Origin: Vibrio splendidus
GTDB lineage: Bacteria; Pseudomonadota; Gammaproteobacteria; Enterobacterales; Vibrionaceae
Reading direction: 5' to 3'
Assembly (NCBI RefSeq): GCF_002873455.1
Contig: NZ_MCUN01000007.1
Coordinates: forward strand, 388,292-452,291
Length of the DNA: 64,000 nucleotides
Made by a program: the position numbers and the translations under genes. Below are positions 9,654 through 17,848 of the stretch, piece by piece. The notes below the pieces were generated by a model. The model was not told the DNA's origin, made no database searches, and saw nothing but the letters and a program-made list of their open reading frames with translations. Each line of letters starts with the position of its first letter. The stretch's first letter is position 1.

Positions 9654-11777
9654 TTAAAGATGCTTCACGCGGCGTTTAACTTCTTCTTGTTTACCGAAGT
9701 TAAATGGTCGTGCATCTGGGCTACCAAGGTAACCACAAACACGGCGTGTTACCGATACTTTGGTTGAGTCATGGTTGCCACACTTAGGACACGTAAAGCC
9801 CTTACTTGTACAATCAAACTCTCCGTTGTAGCCACATTCGTAACACTCATCAATTGGTGTGTTGGTGCCGTAATAAGGAACGCGTGTGTAGCTGTAATCC
9901 CATACGTTTTCTAGCGCTTCGATGTTCTTCTGCATGTTAGGGAATTCACCGTAACAGATGAAACCACCGCTAGAGATTTCAGGATAAGGCATCTCGAAAT
10001 CGATCTTGTCGTATGGGTTCACTTTCTTCTGTACGTCTAAGTGGAAGCTGTTTGTATAGTAGCCACGGTCCGTTACACCATCAATCACACCAAACTCTTT
10101 GGTGTCTATGCTGCAGAAACGGCTGCATAGGTTTTCACTTGGTGTGCCATATAGGCTGAACGCATAACCTGTCTCTTTCGTCCAAGATTCCACTTCACGC
10201 TTCATGTACTCCACCAGCTCAAGTGCTTTAGTACGCATTTCGCCGTCGTCATACAGGTGAACGTCTGTGCCGTAAAGTGCTGTCATTGCTTCGTGGATAC
10301 CAATGTAACCAAGAGAAACAGAAGCACGACCGTTCTTGAAGATATCGGCAATAGAGTCATCTGCTTTCAAACGAACGCCACATGCACCTTCCATATATAG
10401 GATTGGAGCAACACGCGCTTTCACGTTTTCTAGACGAGAAATACGAGTCTCTAATGCGCGACGAGCAAGCTTGAGTTTTTCATCAAGCAGTTCGTAGAAC
10501 TTAGCCATATCTTGCTTCGCGTTAATCGCGATACGTGGCAAGTTAAGGCTAACAACACCTAAGTTGTTACGACCTTCATGAATCAACTCACCGTTTTCTT
10601 TGTATGTATTCAAGAAGCTACGGCAGCCCATCGGCGTTTTAAATGACCCTGTCACTTCTACTACCTTGTCGTAGTTAAGAATGTCTGGGTACATACGCTT
10701 AGATGCACACTCAAGCGCTAGTTGCTTGATGTCGTAGTTTGGATCTTGCTTCTGATGGTTCAAACCATCTTTGATTGCAAACACCAATTTAGGGAACACG
10801 GCTGTTTTACGGTTCTTACCCAAACCTGCAATGCGGTTTTTCAAGATAGATTGCTGGATCAGTTTTGAACCCCAGCTTTCGCCTAGACCAAAACCAAACG
10901 TAACGAATGGTGTTTGGCCATTAGCCGTGTGTAGTGTGTTTACTTCGTATTCCAAAGACTGGAATGCGTCGTAACACTCTTTCTCTGTACGAGAGATAGC
11001 AAAAGCTTCTGGGCTGTGAATATCCCACTCTTTCGCTAGTGATAGGTGCTTCTCGTAACTCGCCATTACGTAAGGTTCTAGAACCTCGTCGATACGGTTA
11101 ATCGTTGTACCGCCGTAAATGTGGCTCGCTACTTGTGCGATGATCTGTGCGGTTACCGCTGTCGCTGTGGAAATAGACTTAGGTGTGTCGATTTCCGCGT
11201 TACCCATCTTAAAGCCATGCGTTAACATGCCTTTAAGATCGATAAGCATACAGTTAAACATTGGGAAGAACGGTGCGTAGTCTAAATCGTGATAGTGAAT
11301 GTCACCACACTCGTGAGCTTGTACGATATCACGCGGCAAAATGTGAGTTTTTGCATAATGCTTAGCCACGATACCCGCCAGCAAATCACGCTGAGTTGGG
11401 ATAACTTTGCCATCTTTGTTGGCATTCTCATTGATCAGATCAACATTGCTTTCTTCGATCAGACCTTCGATCTCACGAGTTAAAGCGCTTTGCTTTTCAC
11501 GTGCGATGTCGCGGTCATGACGATATTCAATGTAGGCACGAGCCAGAGACTTATAAGGCCCCTGCATTAGCTCGTTCTCGACCATGGTTTGAATTTCAGA
11601 GATATGAACTTCATCGTAGTCTTCGAGCTTCAACTCAACTGCTAATGCCACATTCAGAGCATAAATAGCAATTTCCTTATCGGCTTTGTCTGATGCTGCT
11701 TCCACTGCAGCTTGGATGCGATCTCTACTGAATGGAGCCCTTGAGCCATCACGCTTGATTACGATTGATTTCACCAC
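9654..11777 (-). CDS. nrdD: Anaerobic ribonucleoside-triphosphate reductase NrdD (class III)
   Basis: Glycyl-radical enzyme converting ribonucleoside triphosphates to deoxyribonucleoside triphosphates under anoxia; 707 residues, normal length. An N-terminal ATP-cone regulatory domain (~1-95, IVIKRDGSRAPFSRDRI) precedes the large barrel. The C-terminal zinc site has four cysteines (CYECGYNGEFDC and CPKCG). The radical glycine lies in RRVCGYLGSPDARPFN near the end. Upstream lie a perfect FNR half-site pair and a good NrdR box, giving the expected control by oxygen and by nucleotide supply. Confidence 0.97.
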   Translation of the reverse strand: MVKSIVIKRDGSRAPFSRDRIQAAVEAASDKADKEIAIYALNVALAVELKLEDYDEVHISEIQTMVENELMQGPYKSLARAYIEYRHDRDIAREKQSALTREIEGLIEESNVDLINENANKDGKVIPTQRDLLAGIVAKHYAKTHILPRDIVQAHECGDIHYHDLDYAPFFPMFNCMLIDLKGMLTHGFKMGNAEIDTPKSISTATAVTAQIIAQVASHIYGGTTINRIDEVLEPYVMASYEKHLSLAKEWDIHSPEAFAISRTEKECYDAFQSLEYEVNTLHTANGQTPFVTFGFGLGESWGSKLIQQSILKNRIAGLGKNRKTAVFPKLVFAIKDGLNHQKQDPNYDIKQLALECASKRMYPDILNYDKVVEVTGSFKTPMGCRSFLNTYKENGELIHEGRNNLGVVSLNLPRIAINAKQDMAKFYELLDEKLKLARRALETRISRLENVKARVAPILYMEGACGVRLKADDSIADIFKNGRASVSLGYIGIHEAMTALYGTDVHLYDDGEMRTKALELVEYMKREVESWTKETGYAFSLYGTPSENLCSRFCSIDTKEFGVIDGVTDRGYYTNSFHLDVQKKVNPYDKIDFEMPYPEISSGGFICYGEFPNMQKNIEALENVWDYSYTRVPYYGTNTPIDECYECGYNGEFDCTSKGFTCPKCGNHDSTKVSVTRRVCGYLGSPDARPFNFGKQEEVKRRVKHL

Positions 11778-11847
11778 TTCTCCTTACTCTTGAGGTATTC
11801 ACAGACTTATCCACAAACACACTATAGAGCGATTTATCGTTTAACTA

Positions 11848-11863
11848 ACACTAGATATTGTGG
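11848..11863 (-). promoter_or_regulatory. NrdR box upstream of nrdD
   Basis: On the minus strand the sequence is CCACAATATCTAGTGT, matching the NrdR consensus acaCwAtATaTwGtgt at about 14 of 16 positions. A weaker half-box (TATAGTGT on the minus strand, 11819-11834) lies 29 bp closer to the gene. NrdR normally binds two boxes about three turns apart, so the pair is slightly short. The site is 71-86 bp upstream of the nrdD ATG. Confidence 0.6.
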
Positions 11864-11894
11864 CGTATTTAACGAGAACCACCAACATTGAGTA

Positions 11895-11908
11895 TTGATT
11901 TGGATCAA
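11895..11908. promoter_or_regulatory. FNR box (TTGAT-N4-ATCAA) in the nrdD/nuclease divergent region
   Basis: A perfect TTGAT TTGG ATCAA, 118-131 bp upstream of nrdD and about 170 bp upstream of the divergent gene at 12076. nrdDG is a classic FNR-activated operon, so nrdD is the likely target. Confidence 0.8.
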
Positions 11909-12075
11909 TAAAATAGGCACGCCGAACAAGATAAATCCAATATTATTACGTGAGATCTCAAGTCGAAAAGAAACAATGTAACAATAAAAAAACTGCTAAA
12001 AAGAGTTGAATTTTCGGTAAGTGTTGTAGGATAACGGCTCAACTATATTGCACACCAAAATTAGGGATATTTGGG

Positions 12076-12951
12076 ATGAAACGACTTCAAAACTGGATAA
12101 TGTTAGGTTGCTTACTCAGTAGCCAGACATTTGCTGAACCTTTGACCATATCCAGTTGGAATATCGAATGGTTATCAACCAACGAGGCTGTGAATAAGTT
12201 TTCTGCCCAACGTGATCAAGCGGATTTCGACAAACTTGAAGAATACTTTCAATCCTTAGATGCGGATGTGGTCGCCTTTCAAGAAGTCGACGACGTCAAT
12301 GCCATTCAGCGCATCGCTGGCGATCAATACAAGATATTGATGTCTGACCGGGCATTACCAGAAAACAGTAACCATCAGTTCAAAGAAGTGAATCAATACA
12401 CAGGGTTCGCGGTTCGTAAAGGAATCACATTCACTGACTACGCTGACTTTCCTCTAGAAACGAGCACCAACAGCAAGCTTAGGTTTGCCAGCTATGTGGT
12501 TGTAGAAACGGATGCAGAGCCAATTCACATATTGTCGGTGCATTTAAAGGCGGGCTGCAGTGGCGCGTACAAATCAAACCGCAACTGTTCAAGGCTCAAA
12601 GACCAAGCTAAACAATTGAATAAGTGGATACAGCAGAGAGAGCGTAAAGGCGAAGACTACGCAATTCTGGGCGACTTTAACCACAACCTTGCTTATTCAA
12701 GAGATTGGATGTGGAAAGATATGACGCAAAATACCGATGCTCAGTTGGCAACAAGAAAAACTCGAGCAGATTGTAAAGTACGCTCAAACCGCAACAATCA
12801 CCGTACACATCAATTTCGTTCGGTCATTGACCATATTGTGGTGAGCGAGTCCTTAGATGCTACTCCTGCGAAACAAAAGGTATTTGAAACCCAAGATGTG
12901 CTGGACTACATACTCAGCGACCACTGCCCAGTTTCAACGACTATTAAATAG
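12076..12951 (+). CDS. Secreted endonuclease/exonuclease/phosphatase-family protein
   Basis: 291 residues with a cleavable signal peptide (residues ~1-20, ending QTFA), then a DNase I-like four-layer domain. Family motifs appear in order: SSWNIEWL (~28), DADVVAFQEVDD with the metal-binding Glu (~75), ILSVHLKAGC (~155), ILGDFNHN with the Asp/Asn pair (~197), and the terminal SDHCPVS with the catalytic Asp-His. All catalytic positions look intact. Four or five cysteines in the mature part fit a periplasmic or extracellular protein. Whether it cuts DNA, RNA or another phosphodiester cannot be told from sequence. Confidence 0.83.
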   Translation: MKRLQNWIMLGCLLSSQTFAEPLTISSWNIEWLSTNEAVNKFSAQRDQADFDKLEEYFQSLDADVVAFQEVDDVNAIQRIAGDQYKILMSDRALPENSNHQFKEVNQYTGFAVRKGITFTDYADFPLETSTNSKLRFASYVVVETDAEPIHILSVHLKAGCSGAYKSNRNCSRLKDQAKQLNKWIQQRERKGEDYAILGDFNHNLAYSRDWMWKDMTQNTDAQLATRKTRADCKVRSNRNNHRTHQFRSVIDHIVVSESLDATPAKQKVFETQDVLDYILSDHCPVSTTIK

Positions 12952-12962
12952 TAGATAGAGAT

Positions 12963-13010
12963 GTAAAAAGAGGCTGACTGGCTTTTTACTTAAAGCGAGT
13001 CAACCTCTCT
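12963..13010 (-). terminator. Terminator between the convergent nuclease and YeeE/YedE genes
   Basis: Interrupted stem AGAGG-TGACT-GC / GC-AGTCA-CCTCT around a 12-nt loop. On the minus strand it ends in TTTTTAC, so it best serves the YeeE/YedE pair. Confidence 0.7.
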
Positions 13011-13067
13011 GTTTGGCAACTTCAGAGCGAGTCATCTCAGCCCATGCAATAAATGATAGGTATACTG

Positions 13068-13499
13068 CTACCCGATCTTGTTTGCACGACCCGCTAGCCA
13101 CGTCCCAAGCAACATGCTCACTATAAACAGCCACACTGTTGGATTACCACCACTTAGGCTGGTTACTGCAGGTCCCGGGCAAAAACCTGCAATCCCCCAA
13201 CCTAAGCCAAACGCTGTTGAACCTAGAATCAGCTTTCTATCTATAAGCGGATTATTACTGTTGTCTAATGACTCACCATTGATGGCTTTAGCGCGCTTTT
13301 TAATGACTAGATGATAAAACGGAGCAAACACCAATAACGCACCACCCATGACGAACGCCAAGCTAATGTCCCAATCACCCGTAAGATCTAAGAATCCAAG
13401 TACCTTCTTAGGATCAACCATGCCTGAAATGATCATACCTGAACCAAAAAGAAGGCCCGCGAGCAATCCGATAACGATAGTAAACGAAGAGTTTTTCAT
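13068..13499 (-). CDS. YeeE/YedE-family membrane protein, second half of a two-gene transporter
   Basis: 143 residues, four predicted membrane segments. It contains the family glycine/cysteine signature GWGIAGFCPGPAV (~residues 100-112), whose cysteine lines the sulfur-compound path in the fused thiosulfate transporter YeeE. It also has the N-terminal SGMIISGMVDPKKVLGFLD. The gene overlaps the stop of the partner at 13499 by one base (TAATG). The two small proteins correspond to the N- and C-halves of full-length YeeE/YedE. Import of thiosulfate or a related reduced sulfur species is the family expectation, not shown here. Confidence 0.87.
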   Translation of the reverse strand: MKNSSFTIVIGLLAGLLFGSGMIISGMVDPKKVLGFLDLTGDWDISLAFVMGGALLVFAPFYHLVIKKRAKAINGESLDNSNNPLIDRKLILGSTAFGLGWGIAGFCPGPAVTSLSGGNPTVWLFIVSMLLGTWLAGRANKIG

Positions 13500-13978
13500 T
13501 ATGCCCCCAAGCCAATCAGATTCTTAACCAACACTGTTGCCATTGCCACCCCCATAAATACACAGGTTGCGACAATTGAACGTTTAGACAAACGTGCCAT
13601 GCCCACAATGCCATGACCGCTAGTACAGCCATTCGCCATTTTCGTACCGAAGCCCACCAAAAGTCCGGCTATGATAATGACTGCTAAGTTAATCTCTTCT
13701 AATTGGGGAAGTTGATATCCAGTCGGAATCAACAACCAACCGCTCGCAACCATTCCGACAACAAAAGCAAGCCGCCAATGTTTTTCGGTTTTCTCAATGT
13801 TGGCGTCCGAGCCGGATTCAGATCCTAATTCTAATCTTTTGTTCTTTCTAGACGGTAATAAGCGGCTAACGATCCCGCTGATCCCCGCAACTCGCCCGAT
13901 CCCCAACATCAGAATAATCGCCGACGCGCCTAGCAACATGCCCCCGAAAAATGCATCCCAAGGTATTAAACTCATCAT
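13499..13978 (-). CDS. YeeE/YedE-family membrane protein, first half of a two-gene transporter
   Basis: 159 residues, four predicted membrane segments, with the signature GFGTKMANGCTSGHGI (~105-120) carrying the conserved Cys and the SGHG turn. AGGAGAGG lies just before a double ATG (13978/13975). In other proteobacteria such pairs accompany sulfide-detoxification genes (persulfide dioxygenase, rhodanese) under ArsR-family BigR/SqrR regulators. Here no such enzyme is adjacent, but the promoter region carries a three-copy palindromic operator that fits that style of control. Confidence 0.88.
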   Translation of the reverse strand: MMSLIPWDAFFGGMLLGASAIILMLGIGRVAGISGIVSRLLPSRKNKRLELGSESGSDANIEKTEKHWRLAFVVGMVASGWLLIPTGYQLPQLEEINLAVIIIAGLLVGFGTKMANGCTSGHGIVGMARLSKRSIVATCVFMGVAMATVLVKNLIGLGA

Positions 13979-14025
13979 CGACCTCTCCTGTCCGCAAACT
14001 TAAATTTAACCCGCTACAGATTTAA

Positions 14026-14089
14026 ATTAGATCTTGCTAATAAATATAGATTAGATTTTACTAATAAATATAAATTAGTCAATGCTAAT
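14026..14089. promoter_or_regulatory. Three phased inverted repeats ATTAG-N6-CTAAT upstream of the YeeE/YedE pair
   Basis: Identical arms ATTAG and CTAAT separated by six bases occur at 14026-14041, 14050-14065 and 14074-14089, so the unit starts are exactly 24 bp apart. They lie 48-111 bp upstream of the first YeeE/YedE gene in AT-rich DNA. I read them as the operator of a dimeric regulator, most likely an ArsR-type sulfide sensor (BigR/SqrR/HlyU group); the regulator identity is inference. Confidence 0.75.
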
Positions 14090-14142
14090 ATAATGCCGTT
14101 ATGTTTCGGTTTTTAAGTCTGGAATCACAAGAGCTTGCCATA

Positions 14143-14176
14143 TAAAAAAGCCCCTAGGCGTTAACCTAAGGGCTCA
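14143..14176 (-). terminator. Terminator of the glycosyltransferase gene
   Basis: Stem AGCCCcTAGG / CCTAaGGGCT. On the minus strand it is followed by TTTTTTATA, 31 bp after the stop at 14207. Confidence 0.85.
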
Positions 14177-14206
14177 TGATTTATTCTGTCCTTTCAAAAA
14201 GAACAG

Positions 14207-15439
14207 TTATTTGATCTTGTTCTTCTCAGCAATCCACTGCGACATGTACTTGGTGCTCGCCATACTGTGGTGCTTAAGCATCGAGCCAAAGAAGTTATCC
14301 AATCGGTGAGATTCAAGTTCAGAATTTAGCGTAATCAATCGCTCGATCAATTTGTCACCCAGTTGATTCTGTTCATAGTGTGCTTCAAGAATTGAATGAC
14401 ATTGGATCTGTGCCTTAAGCCACTTCTCTTCATCTTTATAGAGAGCAACAGCTTGTTCAACAAACTCGTCAATATCATCAGAAACTGCACCAGGCCACTG
14501 CAAATCGCCTTGCGGTAACATGCCTTCGCTACCAATTTCACTGGTCACATTTGGAGTTTGCAGCTTCATGGCATCAAGCAACTTGCCTTTAATGCCCGCG
14601 CCAAAACGCAGTGGCGCCACACACACACGTGCCTGTTCCATCACTTCTTGAGCGTCTTTCGCCCAGCCTTTGATATGGAAGCCGGTTTTAGGGTTGTGTA
14701 ATGCCGTCGCTTTTGGCGGCGGATACGATCCATAAATATGAAGTTCAGACTCAGGGAGCTGCTTACGGATCTTCGGCCAAATCTTTTGAAGTTGAAGTAC
14801 TGCGTCCCAGTTCGGTGCGTGTCTAAAGTTACCTATCGTCATGAAATGCTTGCGTTCTTCAAAACTCTTAGTGCTTTCAGGAAGCGTATTAAGATCAACC
14901 ATGAACGGTAGATGATGAAGCAGTTTCGGATCGATATTGAATTCAGATTGCAGTAGCTCCATCTCATGGCTAGAAATGATCAACGAAAGATCACAGCGTA
15001 GAATCGCGGCAATTTCACGTTTAGCCAAGTCACTGTACAAGTGTACTTTGGTAAGCTCTGTCTCTTTCTTAACCGCTTCGTGTCGAGCATTACGTAGGAA
15101 CTGCAAATCTTCAGTATCCAACAGCTTAAAGGCATTCGGGCAGACCTTTTCCACGCGCCAACCAAACTGCTCTTCCATCATGAAACGGTCGAACATCACG
15201 ACATCGGGTTGAAATTCTTCGATGTACTGGTCAAAACTATCGCAATTCAACTGTATGGATTGGCTTGTGATGCCCTCTTCAGAGAGATTGATCATGTGCT
15301 CGGTTTCTTGAGCTGGCGTTGCAAATTCAACTGACCAGCCTTGCCTCTTGAACAGACGTAAAAGAGACATCATATGGCTGCCTGCCGCCGATGAATTCGG
15401 TTCTGGCCAAACGTAGCCAATTGCTAAAACTTTCTTCAA
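14207..15439 (-). CDS. GT4-type glycosyltransferase
   Basis: 410 residues with the GT-B two-domain layout. The N-terminal acceptor domain starts MKKVLAIGYVWPEPNSSAAG. The C-terminal donor domain has FMTIGNFRHAPNWDAVLQL (~210), ELHIYGSYPP, FHIKGWAKDAQEVM and APLRFGAGIKGKLLDAM (~300-316). The last is the sugar-nucleotide-binding region of family GT4 (glycosyl transferases group 1). It has its own terminator, and a terminator precedes it, so it is transcribed alone rather than in a polysaccharide cluster. Donor sugar and acceptor are unknown. Confidence 0.82.
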   Translation of the reverse strand: MKKVLAIGYVWPEPNSSAAGSHMMSLLRLFKRQGWSVEFATPAQETEHMINLSEEGITSQSIQLNCDSFDQYIEEFQPDVVMFDRFMMEEQFGWRVEKVCPNAFKLLDTEDLQFLRNARHEAVKKETELTKVHLYSDLAKREIAAILRCDLSLIISSHEMELLQSEFNIDPKLLHHLPFMVDLNTLPESTKSFEERKHFMTIGNFRHAPNWDAVLQLQKIWPKIRKQLPESELHIYGSYPPPKATALHNPKTGFHIKGWAKDAQEVMEQARVCVAPLRFGAGIKGKLLDAMKLQTPNVTSEIGSEGMLPQGDLQWPGAVSDDIDEFVEQAVALYKDEEKWLKAQIQCHSILEAHYEQNQLGDKLIERLITLNSELESHRLDNFFGSMLKHHSMASTKYMSQWIAEKNKIK

Positions 15440-15457
15440 AACACTTCCTAAGAAATA

Positions 15458-15482
15458 ACAAAAGGGACTGGATTAGTCCCTA
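15458..15482 (-). terminator. Terminator behind the FabH-like/acetyltransferase pair
   Basis: Stem AGGGACT / AGTCCCT with loop GGATT, T-rich on the minus-strand 3' side (TTTTGTTATTTC). Confidence 0.75.
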
Positions 15483-15533
15483 ATTAAACGTTTATCGATG
15501 ATGGTCGGTTTGTATCGCTGATTATAATTGGTT

Positions 15534-16031
15534 CTAAGAACTCAGCGACCAGATTCGCTCACCCACATTGCGAGCGATCATCAGCACTTCATCCGCAGAG
15601 TACAGGTTTGAAATCGTGGTTTCGACTTCAGCGCCTAATGTCGACTGATACAGTTTTTGTGCAAAATTGTCTGCTCTGGTGGTAACCAGAACATGCTTTA
15701 GTGTCGAGCCTTGTTGCGCCAAATGATGTTTTACCTGCGGTAAAGAATTTAGAATCAGCTTCTTGCCCAATCCTTGACCTTGAGCGCTGGGCAACACAGC
15801 GAGTTGTTCCAATTCCAATACCGCTTCCGGTCTAAAGCCACTTTTCTGAACCCAAACAATGTAGCCAACAATTTCACCTTCGCTTTCAGCAACAAAGTTA
15901 AGAAAGCGTGGTGAAGCGCTTAAGTTACATTGTAACCACTCACGCGAATGTTGCTGTCGAACAAAGGCTGTTTGGTGAACTAAAGCCGCCCCATCGAGGT
16001 CGGCTTTCGTCATAAGGCGCACTTTACTCAT
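15534..16031 (-). CDS. GNAT-family N-acetyltransferase
   Basis: 165 residues. A single GNAT fold starts VRLMTKADLDGAALVHQTAF and has the acetyl-CoA pyrophosphate-binding motif A in LAVLPSAQGQGLGKKLI (~residues 85-101; pattern QGQGLG). The gene begins 19 bp after the FabH-like synthase in the same direction and shares its terminator, so the two form an operon. The acceptor is unknown; linkage to a ketoacyl synthase suggests a small-molecule or acyl-product role, but this is only context. Confidence 0.85.
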   Translation of the reverse strand: MSKVRLMTKADLDGAALVHQTAFVRQQHSREWLQCNLSASPRFLNFVAESEGEIVGYIVWVQKSGFRPEAVLELEQLAVLPSAQGQGLGKKLILNSLPQVKHHLAQQGSTLKHVLVTTRADNFAQKLYQSTLGAEVETTISNLYSADEVLMIARNVGERIWSLSS

Positions 16032-16050
16032 AACACGTCACTCACTAGCG

Positions 16051-17151
16051 TTATTCAGTCACTGAGTTTGGGTGCGTTTTACAGTGTAAAATGGCTCTTT
16101 CTAGAAGCTCTAAAGCAGATTTATCAGTTTCTGGAAGCTTAGCATCCGATTGACCTAGCGGTTCAACGCGGCTACCCCATTTAATATGGCCAGCACCCCA
16201 AGTTAAACCCGCACCAAATGCCGCAACAAGAATGTTGTCGTTAGGTTTGACGAAACCTTGCTCTAGCGACTCACACAATGCGATTGGCACAGTTGCAGCC
16301 GATGTGTTGCCGTAGTTTTGAATATTAACAAACGCTTTCTCGCGATCGATACCCGCCATATCACACAGGGTTTGAATGATTCGGATGTTTGCTTGGTGTG
16401 GAATCACTACGTCGATATTATCCGTTGAGATACCTGTGCGGCTCAATACTGTATGTGCTGCAGCACCCATGCCTTTGACAGCACGCTTAAAGATCTCTTT
16501 ACCAACGAAATCGAAGTCCCAGTAGCCGTTATCAGCGGCGAAGCGGTCCATAGAAGTACCGAACTTTGGTACCGCTAAAATGTCACGACCTTTAGCATCA
16601 CAACCGATTTGAGCCTCTTGCAAGCCAACTTGTTCTTCAGTGCGAGACAGAACCACTGCGCCAGCGCCGTCACCGAAAAGTACGGCAGTATCACGCTTAG
16701 TCCAATCAATGAAGAATGACAGACGCTCTGCACCCACAACGATAGCATTGCGGTAGTTACCCGCTTGAATCAGTCGAGTCGCCGTTTCAACACCGTAAAT
16801 GAAGCCAGTACACGCTGCATTAAGGTCAAAAGCCGCTGCGCTCTTAATGCCTAGGTTCTGTTGAACCTTAGATGCTGTGTTTGGGATAAGGGAGTCTGGG
16901 CTGCACGTCGCGATGATTATAATATCGATATCGTCAGCTGTCAGGCCAGCACATGCCATCGCATGCTGTGCAGCGACTGTTGCCAGCTCAGAGGTATTAA
17001 CATGACTGATACGACGATTCTCGATGCCCGTACGGGTACGAATCCACTCGTCTGAGGTATCAATGAAAGTGCTTAGATCATCGTTTGATAGTACAGCTGG
17101 TGGCAGACACTTTCCCCAGCCCGTAACCTCGGCGTAAAATTTTGTCATCAT
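16051..17151 (-). CDS. 3-oxoacyl-ACP synthase III family protein (FabH-like, second copy type)
   Basis: Thiolase-fold enzyme condensing an acyl-CoA with malonyl-ACP; 366 residues, some 45 longer than housekeeping FabH because of a C-terminal tail (~325-366). The catalytic triad is intact: Cys in [12 protein letters not shown] (~114), His in [10 protein letters not shown] (~254) and Asn in [13 protein letters not shown] (~284). It is not beside fabD/fabG/acpP, so it is probably the additional Vibrio KAS III rather than the main FabH. Start is one of two adjacent ATGs (17151/17148). Primer preference is unknown. Confidence 0.88.
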   Translation of the reverse strand: MMTKFYAEVTGWGKCLPPAVLSNDDLSTFIDTSDEWIRTRTGIENRRISHVNTSELATVAAQHAMACAGLTADDIDIIIIATCSPDSLIPNTASKVQQNLGIKSAAAFDLNAACTGFIYGVETATRLIQAGNYRNAIVVGAERLSFFIDWTKRDTAVLFGDGAGAVVLSRTEEQVGLQEAQIGCDAKGRDILAVPKFGTSMDRFAADNGYWDFDFVGKEIFKRAVKGMGAAAHTVLSRTGISTDNIDVVIPHQANIRIIQTLCDMAGIDREKAFVNIQNYGNTSAATVPIALCESLEQGFVKPNDNILVAAFGAGLTWGAGHIKWGSRVEPLGQSDAKLPETDKSALELLERAILHCKTHPNSVTE

Positions 17152-17270
17152 TTACCTATTTATTGTTTGTTTTTATTTAAGTATCGTATTCTAGTTTTAA
17201 ACAGTATAAGCGTTCCGGGCGTGATTCGTAAATCACGTTAGACTCGGAGCTACAATAAAAAGAGAAAGTT

Positions 17271-17705
17271 ATGTCTACATTCAACACACGTTGCCCTTCT
17301 TGTAATGGGGTAAACCGAGTACCTTCAGAAAGAATTTCAGAAAGCCCTGCTTGTGGTAAATGCAAAGAAGCATTACTTGATGGCGCACCGATAGAGGGAA
17401 CGTCACTTAATTTCCAAACTATATTGAACAGTTCACAACCTGTAGTTGTTGATTTTTGGGCGACATGGTGTAACCCATGTGTAGGCTTTACGCCTGTGTT
17501 CAGTGACGTTGCAAAAGAGCGTTCTGGAGATGTTCGATTCGTCAAGATTGATACTGAAGCTCAACAACAGCTTGCAGCAATGTATCAAATCAGAAGTATT
17601 CCGACGGTGATGGTCTTTAAAGACGGTAAACGTGTCGATACGATTAACGGTGCACTACCAAAAGGTCAATTTGATCAGTGGCTTAATCAAGCTCTAACCA
17701 AGTAA
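17271..17705 (+). CDS. trxC: Thioredoxin 2 (TrxC) with a WCNPC active site
   Basis: Cytoplasmic thiol-disulfide reductant, 144 residues. The N-terminal zinc finger typical of TrxC has two CxxC pairs (CPSCNG and CGKC, residues ~6-33). The thioredoxin fold then holds DFWATWCNPCVGFTPVF (~60-76) and the cis-proline in RSIPTVMVF. The active site reads Trp-Cys-Asn-Pro-Cys instead of the usual WCGPC. Everything else aligns well with E. coli TrxC, so the Gly-to-Asn change is the only notable departure. It is transcribed alone, divergently from the FabH-like gene. Confidence 0.95.
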   Translation: MSTFNTRCPSCNGVNRVPSERISESPACGKCKEALLDGAPIEGTSLNFQTILNSSQPVVVDFWATWCNPCVGFTPVFSDVAKERSGDVRFVKIDTEAQQQLAAMYQIRSIPTVMVFKDGKRVDTINGALPKGQFDQWLNQALTK

Positions 17706-17770
17706 CCCTATTGTTTTAGCTATTGATTAAGCGATTGAATTAGCTTTTGCTTTATTCTAAGTAAACACAC

Positions 17771-17816
17771 AAAAATAGGTTAGAGAGCCTTATCAAACTA
17801 AGACTCCCTAACCTAC
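17771..17816 (-). terminator. Terminator of the GMC oxidoreductase operon
   Basis: Long stem TAGGTTAG-GAG / CTC-CTAACCTA. On the minus strand it is followed by TATTTTTG, 33 bp after the stop at 17849. Confidence 0.75.
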
Positions 17817-17848
17817 TGTAAATCAATCAGTTATATCTGCTTTTTTAA

